A stretch of DNA of 64,000 nt from Planctomycetota bacterium (GTDB lineage: Bacteria > Planctomycetota > UBA1135): NCBI GenBank assembly GCA_004295085.1, contig SHNF01000005.1, forward strand, positions 173,092-237,091. Reading direction: 5' to 3'. This document shows, piece after piece, positions 52,450 through 61,397 of the stretch. Position numbers and translations under genes: made by a program. The first letter of the stretch is position 1. Each line of letters opens with the position of its first letter. Under the pieces are notes generated by a model that saw nothing but the letters and a program-made list of their open reading frames with translations, had not been told where the DNA came from and made no database searches.

Positions 52450-53904
52450 ATGCGCCTGGAATACCAGCAGAGCCTGAGAATGGAGCAGCGGCTGCTGCAG
52501 TCGCCGCAGATGATCCAGGCCATGCAGATCCTGCAGCTCACCACGCCCGAGCTGCTGGACCGCATTGAAGCCGAGCTGGAGGACAATCCCTTCCTGGAGA
52601 CCGGAGCGGAGGCGGCCGAGGAAGAGGCGCCGGCACCGGCGGCCGCGGCGGCGGAGGAGGAGCGGCGCGGCGAGGCCGAGGAGGCGGCCGAGGAGCGGGC
52701 GGAGGAAGGCGGCGAGGACTTGCCGGGCATCGGCGAGGTGACGCGCCTGGTGGAGAGCGAGCGCGGGGCGCCGCGCGCGCGCGAAGGCGAGGACGGCGTC
52801 TACGACCCGGTCGGCAGCCTGGCGGCGCCCGACGTCCGCACCGCCGACTCCGTCCTGGCCGAGCTGCGCATGGCCGAGGCCAGCCCGCAGGAGCTGGACT
52901 ACGCCGAGCTGCTGCTGGTCTCCCTGGATCACCGCGGCTTCCTGCCGGAAGGCGTCGAGGCCCTGGCCGAGGAGGCCGGCGTCCCCGCGGATGACCTGCG
53001 GGCGGTGCTGCAGCGCCTGCGCGCCCTGGCCCACCCGGCGCTGGCCGCGCGCGACCTGCAGGAGTGCTTCCTGCTGCAGCTCCAGGCCATGCCGGAGCGC
53101 CACCTGGTCGCCGAGACCATCGTCAGCGCGCACTACGAGGACCTGCTCGCCAACCGCCTGCCGCAGATCGCCAAGGCCCTCGAGCTACCCCTGGAGCACG
53201 TGCGGGTGGCGGTCGAGCTGCTCGGCAGCCTGGACGCGCGACCACTGGGGGAATACGAGGCCGACCACACGCTGCGCATCCTGCCCGACGTGGTGGTCCA
53301 GCCGGCTCCCGAGACGGGTTACGAGGTGCAGCTGGCCCGGGACGGCCTGCCGGAGCTGCGCCTCAGCGCCAGCGCCCGCGAGGCCCTGGACAAGGCCCGG
53401 GGCGACAAGCGGCTGTACGAATTCCTGCTCAAGAAGATCGAGCGCGCCCGGTGGTTCCTGGACGCCCTGGAGCAGCGCCGCCAGACCCTGCGCCGGATCA
53501 GCCGGGCGCTGGTGGACCGCCAGCGCGAGTTCCTGGAGTACGGGCCGGAGCGCCTGGCCCCGCTGAAGATGCAGGAGATCGCCGACGCACTCGGCATCCA
53601 CATCTCCACGGTGTCGCGCGCCATCCGCGGCAAGTACGCGCAGACTCCCCAGGGGATCCTGCCGCTGAAGGGCTTCTTCTCCGGAGGCCAGCGCACCAGC
53701 TCCGGCGGCGAGCGCTCGCGGGTCTCGATCCAGAAGCGCATCCAGGACATCATCGAAGCCGAGGACAAGAGCGCGCCGCTGAGCGACGAGGAGGTCGTGC
53801 GCATCCTGCGCGATCGCGACGGCGTCAAGGTGGCCCGGCGCACCGTGACCAAGTACCGCATCGCGCTCAGCATCCCGCCGTCGCACCTGCGCCGCAGCTA
53901 CTAG
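52450..53904 (+). CDS. rpoN: RNA polymerase sigma-54 factor
   Basis: The 484-residue protein has all three regions of sigma-54. Region I is the Gln/Leu-rich start (QSLRMEQRLLQSPQMIQAMQ). An acidic, Ala/Glu-rich region II follows (about 52-100). Region III contains the core-binding part, the helix-turn-helix LKMQEIADALGIHISTVSRAIRGKYAQTP and the RpoN box ARRTVTKYR near the C-terminus. It recognises -24/-12 promoters and needs AAA+ activators such as the NtrC-type protein encoded on the other strand of the same divergent block. It is followed by efp after 66 nt. Confidence 0.97.
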   Translation: MRLEYQQSLRMEQRLLQSPQMIQAMQILQLTTPELLDRIEAELEDNPFLETGAEAAEEEAPAPAAAAAEEERRGEAEEAAEERAEEGGEDLPGIGEVTRLVESERGAPRAREGEDGVYDPVGSLAAPDVRTADSVLAELRMAEASPQELDYAELLLVSLDHRGFLPEGVEALAEEAGVPADDLRAVLQRLRALAHPALAARDLQECFLLQLQAMPERHLVAETIVSAHYEDLLANRLPQIAKALELPLEHVRVAVELLGSLDARPLGEYEADHTLRILPDVVVQPAPETGYEVQLARDGLPELRLSASAREALDKARGDKRLYEFLLKKIERARWFLDALEQRRQTLRRISRALVDRQREFLEYGPERLAPLKMQEIADALGIHISTVSRAIRGKYAQTPQGILPLKGFFSGGQRTSSGGERSRVSIQKRIQDIIEAEDKSAPLSDEEVVRILRDRDGVKVARRTVTKYRIALSIPPSHLRRSY

Positions 53905-53909
53905 CGCCC

Positions 53910-53938
53910 TTCCGGGGCCGCTCACCGGCCGATATCAT
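53910..53938 (+). promoter_or_regulatory. Probable efp promoter
   Basis: TTCCGG (53910-53915), 17 nt, TATCAT (53933-53938). The -10 is a five-of-six match while the -35 is weak. The leader to the efp ATG would be about 25 nt. Confidence 0.45.
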
Positions 53939-53970
53939 TCCTCCCCCCCGTCGCGCCGGGGCCTGTCCAC

Positions 53971-54549
53971 ATGCCCATCAAAGCCACTGAAATCCGCAAG
54001 GGCCAGATCCTCCTCATCGAGGGCGGCCTCTGGCTGGTGACCGACTTCGAGCACATCGCGCCCGGCAACTGGCGCGCCATCAACCAGGTGAAGTGCAAGA
54101 ACCTGACCACCGGCAGCACCAAGCAGATGCGGCTGGGCTCCTCGGAGGTGGTGGAGCTGGCCTACCTGGAGAAGCGGCCCTGCACCTACCTGTACAAGGA
54201 GGGCGACCACTTCGTGTTCATGGACTCGCAGAACTACGAGCAGCACCACCTGGGCGCGGACGTGGTGGGCGAGTCCATGCAGTACGTGCGCGACAACCAG
54301 GAGGTGCTGGTCACCTTCCACGACGGGCGCCCCATCTCGGTGGACCTGCCCTCGGCCGTGGTGCTGCAGGTCAAGGAGGCCGAGATCGGCGTCAAGGGCG
54401 ACAGCGTCACCAACAGCACCAAGGGCGCCGTGCTGGAGACCGGGCTGGCGGTGCGCGTGCCCATGCACATCAACGCCGGCGACTACGTCAAGATCAGCAC
54501 CGAGAACGGCGAGTTCCTGGGCCGCACCAAGGGCGAAGACCGCTCCTAG
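53971..54549 (+). CDS. efp: Elongation factor P
   Basis: The 192-residue protein relieves ribosome stalling at polyproline. The three beta-barrel domains are intact, ending GDYVKISTENGEFLGRTKGED. The tip loop that reaches the peptidyl transferase centre reads APGNWRAINQVK, so the residue equivalent to E. coli Lys34 is Asn33. Neither lysylation nor Arg rhamnosylation is possible at an Asn. Pro-rich proteins encoded nearby, such as the zinc-ribbon pair, would be natural clients. The stop shares a CTAG palindrome with the stop of the convergent LOG-family gene. Confidence 0.96.
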   Translation: MPIKATEIRKGQILLIEGGLWLVTDFEHIAPGNWRAINQVKCKNLTTGSTKQMRLGSSEVVELAYLEKRPCTYLYKEGDHFVFMDSQNYEQHHLGADVVGESMQYVRDNQEVLVTFHDGRPISVDLPSAVVLQVKEAEIGVKGDSVTNSTKGAVLETGLAVRVPMHINAGDYVKISTENGEFLGRTKGEDRS

Positions 54550-55334
54550 GGCTGCTTGCGCCCGCGGCGCCGGCGGCGCGCGATGCGGGCCGCGGCGTGG
54601 ATCTGGGCCGCGCGCTTGCGGGCGCGGTGCACCGACTGGCGCCACTCGGGACGGATCTGCGAGCCTTCCTCCAGCGCGCGCTGGATCAGTCCGGCGGCCT
54701 CCACCGGATCGTCGGTGACGGTGAACAGGTCCAGGTCGCCCGGCGCGATGGTGCCGTGGCGCAGCATCGAGTCCCGGATCCACTCCAGCATGCCGGACCA
54801 GTAGGCCTCGCCCATGAGCACCATGGGGAAGTTCTCCATCTTGCGCGTCTGGATCAGGGTGAGGGCCTCGAAGAATTCGTCCAGAGTGCCGAAGCCCCCG
54901 GGCAGGATCACGTAGCCGAGCGCGTAGCGCGCGAACATGACCTTGCGCACGAAGAAGTAGCGGAAGTGCAGCTCGACGTCCTGGAAGCGATTGCCCTCCT
55001 GTTCCATGGGCAGCTCGATATTGAGGCCCACCGACAGGCCGCCGCCCTGGCGCGCGCCCTTGTTGACGGCCTCCATCAGGCCGGGCCCGCCGCCGGTGAT
55101 GACGGCGTAGCCGCGCCGCGCCACCTGCTCCGCCGTGCGTTCGGCCATGACGTACCAGGGATGCCCGGACGGCGTCCGGGCCGAGCCGAAGATGGAGATC
55201 GCGGGCCCGATCTGGCGCAGGGCTTCGAAGCCCTCCACGAACTCGCCCATGATCTTGAACACCAGCCACGGGTCGGCGTGATCCCGGGCGTGCAGCTCCT
55301 GGCGGCTGAGATTGTTGAGGTGCACCTGGCGCAT
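54546..55334 (-). CDS. LOG-family (YgdH/TIGR00730-type) nucleotide phosphoribohydrolase
   Basis: The 262-residue protein has the Rossmann fold of the so-called lysine decarboxylase-like family, now known to include cytokinin-activating LOG enzymes and AMP/pyrimidine nucleosidases. Motifs are ISIFGSARTPSGHPWY, YAVITGGGPGLMEAVNKGA and the signature VILPGGFGTLDEFFEALTLIQT with the catalytic Glu. A 40-residue helical N-terminus and a very basic tail (RARKRAAQIHAAARIARRRR) are extra. It is probably a nucleoside 5'-monophosphate phosphoribohydrolase. ATG at 55334 lies 41 nt from the divergent gmhB. Confidence 0.88.
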   Translation of the reverse strand: MRQVHLNNLSRQELHARDHADPWLVFKIMGEFVEGFEALRQIGPAISIFGSARTPSGHPWYVMAERTAEQVARRGYAVITGGGPGLMEAVNKGARQGGGLSVGLNIELPMEQEGNRFQDVELHFRYFFVRKVMFARYALGYVILPGGFGTLDEFFEALTLIQTRKMENFPMVLMGEAYWSGMLEWIRDSMLRHGTIAPGDLDLFTVTDDPVEAAGLIQRALEEGSQIRPEWRQSVHRARKRAAQIHAAARIARRRRRGRKQP

Positions 55335-55363
55335 GGCTCGCTGGCCGCAAGATAGCCGCGCGC

Positions 55364-55369
55364 TACACT
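55364..55369 (+). promoter_or_regulatory. -10 box (TACACT) of gmhB
   Basis: TACACT is followed by exactly 6 nt and the GTG at 55376, the spacing expected when transcription starts on the first base of the start codon. Confidence 0.5.
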
Positions 55370-55375
55370 CGCGCC

Positions 55376-55960
55376 GTGCCGGCTCAGCCCGCCGTGTTCC
55401 TGGACCGCGACGGAACGCTGCTCCGCGAGGTGCCCTACCTGGACTCGCCGCGCCAGGCCCAGCTGCTGCAGGGCGTGGCCGAGGCCCTCTCGGTCCTGCA
55501 CCGCGCCGGCGTGCGCATCCTCGTGGTTTCCAACCAGTCCGGCGTGGCGCGCGGCCTGCTCGACGAGGGCGTGTTGCTCGCCATCCAGCAACGCGTGGAC
55601 GAGGAGCTGGCGCTGGCCGGCGCCCGCGTGGACGCCTACTACCACTGCCCCCACCACGCCCACGTGGGCGTGCCGCCGCAGCGGCGCCGCTGCCGCTGCC
55701 GCAAGCCGCTGCCGGGGCTGCTGGAGCGCGCCGCCGAGGACTTCGACATCGACTGGAGGCGCAGCGCCGGCATCGGCGACGACGTGCGCGACCTGCAGGC
55801 CTACGCCGCCATGGGCATCCCCTCGGTGCTGGTCGGCACCGGCAAGGGCCGGGAGGCGCGCCAGAAGCTGGCCGCCGCCGGCCAGGACCCGGACCTCTAT
55901 TGCGCGCACCTCGGCGAGGCGGTGCCGTGGCTGCTGCGCCGCGCCGGCCTGCGGCCTTAG
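55376..55960 (+). CDS. gmhB: D,D-heptose 1,7-bisphosphate phosphatase
   Basis: The 194-residue HAD-superfamily protein removes the C7 phosphate of heptose bisphosphate on the way to ADP-heptose for LPS cores, or to GDP-heptose. HAD motif I is FLDRDGTLLRE, motif II is VVSNQSGVARGLL, and motif IV is GIGDDVRDLQAYAAMG. The zinc-binding insert typical of GmhB is YYHCPHHAHVG followed by RRCRCRKPLPGLL. The start is GTG at 55376; it is leaderless by appearance. It converges with the sugar transferase gene after 1 nt. Confidence 0.92.
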   Translation: MPAQPAVFLDRDGTLLREVPYLDSPRQAQLLQGVAEALSVLHRAGVRILVVSNQSGVARGLLDEGVLLAIQQRVDEELALAGARVDAYYHCPHHAHVGVPPQRRRCRCRKPLPGLLERAAEDFDIDWRRSAGIGDDVRDLQAYAAMGIPSVLVGTGKGREARQKLAAAGQDPDLYCAHLGEAVPWLLRRAGLRP

Positions 55961-55961
55961 C

Positions 55962-57437
55962 TCAGAACGTGGCCCGCGGGCGCAGCACGGTCGCGGCGGT
56001 GAGGGCCAGGATCACCAGGTCCAGGAAGATCGACTGGTTGTCGATGTAGTACAGGTCGTAGTCCAGGTTCTCGTGGATCGGCGCATTGCGCGCCTCCGAG
56101 ACCTGCCACAGGCCGGTGATGCCGGGCTTGGCGTCCAGGCGCAGGAGGTCCACCTCCGAGTAGGTATCCACGATGAACGGCATCTCCGGCCGCGGCCCGA
56201 CCAGGGACATGTCGCCGCGCAGCACGTTCCAGAACTGCGGCAGCTCGTCCAGGCTGGAGCTGCGCAGGTAGCGGCCGACCTTGGTGATGCGGCGGTCCGT
56301 GCTCGAGCGCGGCGTGACCTCGTCGCCGCACATCTCCACGTACATGGTGCGGAACTTGATGATGCGGAACGGCTGGCCCTTCAGGCCGATGCGGGTCTGG
56401 GTGAAGAAGATCGGGCCTGCGGACTCGCGCTGGATCAGGAACGCGATCACCACCATCAGTGGGGCCGCGAGCACGAGCACCACGGCCGCGACCGACACGT
56501 CCAACACACGCTTCACGGCGTGGTACAGCGGCTGGTCGGCGGCGCTGGCCACGGAGATCAGCGGGATGGAATCGAGCTTGTCCACGCTGAAACGCTGCGA
56601 GAAGAAATGGTACAGCTTGGGCGCCACCTGGTACTCGATGCCGTGCTCCTCGCACAGGCGGCACAGGCCCACCAGCTCCTCCTCGTCCAGGCGGTCGTCG
56701 GCGATGATCAGGCGCCGGATGCCGTGCTTCTCGCGCAGCTGGCGCAGCTGGTCCCGCCCCCCCAGCACCGGGAAGCCGCGCACCGAGCCCCCCTGCAGGC
56801 GTTCGTCGTCGTCGATGAAGCCGAGGAAGTTGAAGCCGAGTGTAGGGAACAGGCGCAGCTTCTGCTGCACCTGCAGCGCCAGGCGCCCGGTCCCGAACAC
56901 GGCCACGCTGGTGTTGCCGAAGCCGGCGGCGTGCAGCTGCGAGGACACCCGGAACAGGAGCGAGCGCTGGATCACGGTCACCACGAACACGGCGATGAAG
57001 ATGAACAGGAACAGCACCCGGGAAGTGCCTTCCACAGCGCTGTCCAGGGTAAAGCGGTCGTGGACCGGCTTGAGCACCGCGTAGATCCAGTACTTCTGCT
57101 CCAGGCCCTGCTCGGCGGGCGACTGCTTGAGCAGGAAGATCGCGGCCGTGGTGATGAGCAGCGCCAGCGCCGTCCCCTTGAAGGCGGCCCGGTACTCCTC
57201 CACGTTCAAGATGGACTTGCGCCACTTGTACATGCCGCAGGCCCAGAAGCACACCAGGGTGATCCCGGTGATGACGACCATCAGCTGGGCGTACATCGCC
57301 AGCGGGCGGGCGGCCGTGAAGGCCACCAGCTTGAACAGCCAGTAGCCGAGCACGCAGGAGAACAGCACCAGCAGGCCGTCCACCCACACCTGCATCACGA
57401 TGAAGCAGGTGTCGAAGTGCTGGCGCAGCCACCGCAT
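55962..57437 (-). CDS. Undecaprenyl-phosphate sugar phosphotransferase (WbaP/EpsE-like)
   Basis: The 491-residue protein transfers a sugar-1-phosphate to undecaprenyl phosphate, the first step of exopolysaccharide or O-antigen assembly. Four N-terminal transmembrane helices are followed by a CoA-binding-like Rossmann domain (about 175-300, VAVFGTGRLALQVQQKLRLF). A fifth membrane segment and the catalytic domain come next: IFFTQTRIGLKGQPFRIIKFRTM, then RRITKVGRYLRSSSLDELPQFWNVLRGDMSLVGPRPEMP, and KPGITGLWQVSEARNA. ATG 57437 has AGGAAG close upstream; the GTG one codon earlier (57440) is also possible and lies exactly 6 nt after GATAAT. Confidence 0.92.
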   Translation of the reverse strand: MRWLRQHFDTCFIVMQVWVDGLLVLFSCVLGYWLFKLVAFTAARPLAMYAQLMVVITGITLVCFWACGMYKWRKSILNVEEYRAAFKGTALALLITTAAIFLLKQSPAEQGLEQKYWIYAVLKPVHDRFTLDSAVEGTSRVLFLFIFIAVFVVTVIQRSLLFRVSSQLHAAGFGNTSVAVFGTGRLALQVQQKLRLFPTLGFNFLGFIDDDERLQGGSVRGFPVLGGRDQLRQLREKHGIRRLIIADDRLDEEELVGLCRLCEEHGIEYQVAPKLYHFFSQRFSVDKLDSIPLISVASAADQPLYHAVKRVLDVSVAAVVLVLAAPLMVVIAFLIQRESAGPIFFTQTRIGLKGQPFRIIKFRTMYVEMCGDEVTPRSSTDRRITKVGRYLRSSSLDELPQFWNVLRGDMSLVGPRPEMPFIVDTYSEVDLLRLDAKPGITGLWQVSEARNAPIHENLDYDLYYIDNQSIFLDLVILALTAATVLRPRATF

Positions 57438-57445
57438 CACCTTCC

Positions 57446-57452
57446 TATTATC
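57446..57452. promoter_or_regulatory. Symmetric -10 box between divergent sugar transferase genes
   Basis: TATTATC on the plus strand reads GATAATA on the minus strand. GATAAT is 6 nt before GTG 57440 of the phosphotransferase gene. TATTAT could serve the gene starting at 57487, with a leader of about 30 nt. Confidence 0.45.
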
Positions 57453-57486
57453 GGTGCTCCGCGCCCCGTAGCCGCAAGTCCTTCCG

Positions 57487-58971
57487 TTGCGCTTCCCCGC
57501 CTCGCGCTGGCTCCCCTGGCTGTTCTGGCTGCTGGCGGCGGCCGCCGCGCTCCTGCGCCCCCTGGCCGAGCCGGACGAGGGCCGCTATGGCGAGGTCGCC
57601 CGGGAGATGCTGGCCGGCGGCGACTTCCTGCTGCCGCGGCTCAACGACGTGGTGTATCCGGACAAGCCGCCCGGCGCCCACTGGCTCATGGCCGCCGGCA
57701 TGGCGGTCCTGGGGCCGGGCGCCCTGGCGGTGCGCCTTCCGGCGCTGCTCGCCTTCGCCGCGCTGCTGGCCCTGGTCGCGCGCCAGGCGCGCGCCGGCCC
57801 ACCCGGCTTCGCCGCGGCCGCCGTGCTGGTGACCGCCTCCAGCCCGCTGCTGTGGTTCCTCGGCCAGCTGGCCACGCTGGACCTCGTGCTCACGGCCTGT
57901 GAGTCCGCGGCCATCCTGTGCGCCTGGCGCTGGCTGCACGGTGCTCCCTCGTGGACGGCAGCCGCGGCCGGGGTGGCGCTCGGCTACGGCTTCCTGGTGA
58001 AAGGGCCGGTAGCCTGGGCGCTGCCGCTGCTGATCCTCGCCGCCGCCGCGCTATGGGAGCGCCGCGGCCGCGCGCTGGGCCGGCTGCTGCACCCGGCCCT
58101 GTGGGCGCCCATGCTGGCCGTGGGCTTGCCTTGGTACGTGCTGGCCTGGCGCGCCGACCCCGCGCTGCTCGGTTTCTGGGTGTTCCGCGAGACCCTGGAC
58201 CGTGTTTCCAGCGCCACCCACGCGCGCACCCAGCCCCTATGGTACTTCCCGGCGCTGGCGCTCGCGGCCACGTTCCCGTGGTGGCTTCCGGCCGGCGCCG
58301 CGCGCCTGCGCGGGCGCAAGCCGCCTGCGGACCAGCGCCACCCGGATGCCCGCTTGCACCTGGTCTGGGCCTGGCTGCCGGTCGTGGTCTTCTCCCTCCC
58401 GGCCAGCAAGCAGCCCGGCTACCTGGCACCCGCCATCCCGGGCTTCGCGCTGTGGCTGGCCGGCTGGTGGCACGAGCGCGCGCCCCTGCGGCGGCGCCAC
58501 CTGGTCGGCGCGTTGCTGCTGCTCGGCTATGCGGCCCTGCTCCTGCTGGTCCGCGACCCGGAGCGCGCGCGCAGCGACGACCCCTTCGCCCGGGCGCTGC
58601 GCGCAGCCGGCGCCGAGCGCTGGAACGGCGTGCAGCTCATGGGCTGGTCCTACGGCCTCGGCTTCCGCCTGCAGCGCGACGACCTGGTGGCCGCCGGCCC
58701 CATTCCGCCGGCCTGGCGCTACGCCGAGCAGCAGGGCCGCGTGCGCGCGCCGCGCGCGCTCGCCGGGCGCTACGCCCTCAGCTTCGAGGTCCTGAGCCGG
58801 GACGCCGACGGTGACGGCGCTCCCGACCCCGGGTTCGTGCTGCTGCACCAGCTCGAGGACGAGCCGCAGCACTTCCACGACTTTCCCGAGTACTGCCGCG
58901 CGCGCGGCCTGGGCCTGCACCTGTGGCTGCGCACGGGCGACGCTGCACTGTTCTCCAATCGCCCGCCTTAG
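57487..58971 (+). CDS. GT39/ArnT-like membrane glycosyltransferase
   Basis: The 494-residue protein has about ten to twelve hydrophobic helices and the first-loop motif EPDEGRYGEVAREMLAGG (Asp-Glu) that defines GT-C enzymes of the ArnT/PMT type. These use polyprenyl-phosphate sugars outside the inner membrane to decorate lipid A, glycans or proteins. Other parts are YPDKPPGAHWLMAAG, GYGFLVKGPVAWALPLLI and SLPASKQPGYLAPAIPG. The C-terminal 100 residues are soluble. The start is TTG at 57487; no ATG or GTG fits upstream of the first helix. It faces the phosphotransferase gene, so both may act on the same surface polymer. Confidence 0.9.
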   Translation: MRFPASRWLPWLFWLLAAAAALLRPLAEPDEGRYGEVAREMLAGGDFLLPRLNDVVYPDKPPGAHWLMAAGMAVLGPGALAVRLPALLAFAALLALVARQARAGPPGFAAAAVLVTASSPLLWFLGQLATLDLVLTACESAAILCAWRWLHGAPSWTAAAAGVALGYGFLVKGPVAWALPLLILAAAALWERRGRALGRLLHPALWAPMLAVGLPWYVLAWRADPALLGFWVFRETLDRVSSATHARTQPLWYFPALALAATFPWWLPAGAARLRGRKPPADQRHPDARLHLVWAWLPVVVFSLPASKQPGYLAPAIPGFALWLAGWWHERAPLRRRHLVGALLLLGYAALLLLVRDPERARSDDPFARALRAAGAERWNGVQLMGWSYGLGFRLQRDDLVAAGPIPPAWRYAEQQGRVRAPRALAGRYALSFEVLSRDADGDGAPDPGFVLLHQLEDEPQHFHDFPEYCRARGLGLHLWLRTGDAALFSNRPP

Positions 58972-61394
58972 CGGCGCAGGCTGCCGCCCAGCTCCTCGGC
59001 GGCGCGCCCGGCGCGCTCCAGGAACTTCTGCTCGTCCTTCTCGTCCAAGGTGCGGTCGGCGGCGCGCAGCCGCGCGTGGAAGGCCAGGCTGCGCGTGCCG
59101 GCCGGGAGCGGAGCTCCCGCGTACACGTCGAACAGGCGCAGCTCCTCCAGCAGGCGCCCGCCTGCACGCTGCAGGGCCTGCTCCACCTGGGCGTAGGGCA
59201 CGTTCTCCGGGAGGGCCAGCGCCACGTCCACCTTGATGGCCGGGAACTTGCCCGGGGACACGAAGCTCGGCGTGCGCCCGCTCGCGGCCTGCGCCAGGGC
59301 CTGCAGGTCCAGCAGCAGCACCCCGACCTCCGTGCGGCGCACGCCGAGGGCGTCGAGCAGGCGCGGATCCGCGGCACCGCTGTAGCCGAGCGTCTGCCCG
59401 CCGGCGCTCCACAGCAGCAGGCGCGCTGGGTGGCCCCAGGGCGCGCTCCAGTGGTCGGAGACCGCTTGCGCGCCGGCCACCTCGGACAGGCCGCAGCTGC
59501 GCAGCAGATCCTCCGCCAGCGCGCGGGCCAGGCCGAAGAGGCTGCGCGGGCCGTCCGCCGGCAGCGGTTCGGGTCGCCACAGGACCGCGCCCAGCCACGC
59601 GCGCTCGGCCGGCAGGGGATCGCCGGCGGCCGCCTGCGGCTCGTAGCCCTTGGCCAGCTCGAACAACAGGCCAGCCGGATGCTCGCGCACGTTGCCTGCG
59701 GCCTGCTGCAGGAGGCTCGGCAGCGGGTCGCGCCGCAGCAGGTCCACACCTTCCTGGACCGGGTTGTGCAGGCGCACGAAGGCCTCTGCCGGCAGGTGCA
59801 GGCGCGCGGCCCAGGCCCGCTCCAGGAAGCTGTAGCCCTGGGTCTCGTAGCCCTGGTGCGCCTGGCTGAGACGATCGGCCAGGAGGCGGCGCAGCCGGCG
59901 CAGCGGGTCCTGCGGCGGCGGCGCGATGGGCGCCACCAGCGGCTGGGGCGCGATGCGCTGGTAACCCGCCATGCGCCCGACCTCTTCCACCAGGTCGATG
60001 GGCGTGGTGACGTCCTTGGTGGCGCGCCAGGACGGCACGTCCACCTGCAAGGGGCCTTGTCCGGAGTCCTCCACACCGAAGCCGAGCGCGCGCAGCGGCT
60101 CAGCCACCTCCGCGCGCTGCAGCCCCAGGCCCAGCAAGTGGCCCACGCGCTCGGGATCGAGGCGCAGGCGCAGGCGCGGAGCCGCGGCCGCTCCGGCCTG
60201 GGCCGGGGCCGCCAGCACGCGCGCTTCCGGGCGCGCCTGCAGCAGCAGGTGCGCGAAGCGGCGCAGCGCCAGCTCGGCCAGGGCCGGGTCCAGGGACTTC
60301 TCGAAGCGCGTCGAGGCTTCCGTGCGCAGAGCCAGGCGCTGCGCGCTGCGGCGCACGCGTGCCGGCTGGAACACGGCGGACTCGAGCAGGATCCGCTGCG
60401 TGCCGGCCTGCACTTCGGTGTCGGCGCCCCCCATGATCCCGGCCAGGGCCAGCACGCGCTCCGCGTCGGCGATGACCAGGTCTTCGGGCGCGAGGGCGCG
60501 TTCCACGCCGTCCAGCGTGGTCAGCTTCTCCCCGGGCCGCGCGCGCCGCACCACCACCTCGGGGCCGCGCAGGCGCGCCTGGTCGAAGGCGTGCGTGGGC
60601 TGTCCCAGCTCGAACAGGACGTAATTGGTCAGGTCCACCACGTCGTTGCGCGGGCGCTGGCCCACGGCCAGCAGGCGCGCGCGCAGGCGCTGCGGCGAGG
60701 GCCGCGGCGGTCCGCCCAGATCCAGCGGCAGCCCCTGGTACATCGCACAGCCTTCCGGATCGCCGAGGCGGATCGCGACGCCGGCCGGATCCTCGGGCCA
60801 GCGTTCCAGCACCGGCAGCGGGCGCAAGGGCCGGCGCAGGAGCGCCGCGATCTCGCGCGCCATGCCGTAATGGCCCCACAGGTCCGGGCGGTGCGTCAGC
60901 GACTTGTTGTCCAGGGTCAGCACCATGTCGCGCAGGCCCAGGGCGTCCACCAGCTTGCGCCCCGGCGGCGCGTCGGCCGGCAGCTCGAGGATCCCGGCGT
61001 GATCGTCGCCCAGCTCCAGCTCGCGCGCCGAGCAGATCATGCCGTGCGATTCGATGCCGCGCAGCCGCGCACGGGCCAGCTTGCCGCCGCCCGGCAGCGA
61101 GCTGCCCACCGGCGCAAAAGCGACCTTGAGCCCGGCGCGCACGTTGGCGGCGCCGCACACCACCTGCACCGGCTCGCCGCCGCCGAACCGCACGCGCGTC
61201 ACCGAGAGCTTGTCGGCGTTGGGATGGCGGTCGCAGTGCACGACCTCGCCGACCACGACGTCGCCGATGGCGGCGCCGAACTCCTCCACGCCCTCGACTT
61301 CGGCGGTGTGCAGCGCCAGCAGCTCCGCCACCTGCGCCGGCGCCACGCCCGAGAGGTCCACGAATTCGCCGACCCAGTTCAGGGAGACGCGCAT
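58968..61394 (-). CDS. pheT: Phenylalanyl-tRNA synthetase beta subunit
   Basis: The 808-residue subunit is full length. It starts with MRVSLNWVGEFVDLSG and the EMAP-like tRNA-binding domain (VVVGEVVHCDRHPNADKLSV). The B3/B4 editing region begins near 150 (TLDNKSLTHRPDLWGHYGMA). B5 (about 400-475) and the synthetase-like core follow, then the FDX-ACB anticodon-binding domain at the C-terminus (SPGKFPAIKVDVALALPENV). It pairs with PheS as an alpha2-beta2 enzyme. ATG at 61394 lies 3 nt after the pheS stop. The TAA stop overlaps the stop of the convergent glycosyltransferase gene. Confidence 0.97.
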   Translation of the reverse strand: MRVSLNWVGEFVDLSGVAPAQVAELLALHTAEVEGVEEFGAAIGDVVVGEVVHCDRHPNADKLSVTRVRFGGGEPVQVVCGAANVRAGLKVAFAPVGSSLPGGGKLARARLRGIESHGMICSARELELGDDHAGILELPADAPPGRKLVDALGLRDMVLTLDNKSLTHRPDLWGHYGMAREIAALLRRPLRPLPVLERWPEDPAGVAIRLGDPEGCAMYQGLPLDLGGPPRPSPQRLRARLLAVGQRPRNDVVDLTNYVLFELGQPTHAFDQARLRGPEVVVRRARPGEKLTTLDGVERALAPEDLVIADAERVLALAGIMGGADTEVQAGTQRILLESAVFQPARVRRSAQRLALRTEASTRFEKSLDPALAELALRRFAHLLLQARPEARVLAAPAQAGAAAAPRLRLRLDPERVGHLLGLGLQRAEVAEPLRALGFGVEDSGQGPLQVDVPSWRATKDVTTPIDLVEEVGRMAGYQRIAPQPLVAPIAPPPQDPLRRLRRLLADRLSQAHQGYETQGYSFLERAWAARLHLPAEAFVRLHNPVQEGVDLLRRDPLPSLLQQAAGNVREHPAGLLFELAKGYEPQAAAGDPLPAERAWLGAVLWRPEPLPADGPRSLFGLARALAEDLLRSCGLSEVAGAQAVSDHWSAPWGHPARLLLWSAGGQTLGYSGAADPRLLDALGVRRTEVGVLLLDLQALAQAASGRTPSFVSPGKFPAIKVDVALALPENVPYAQVEQALQRAGGRLLEELRLFDVYAGAPLPAGTRSLAFHARLRAADRTLDEKDEQKFLERAGRAAEELGGSLRR

Positions 61395-61397
61395 GGC

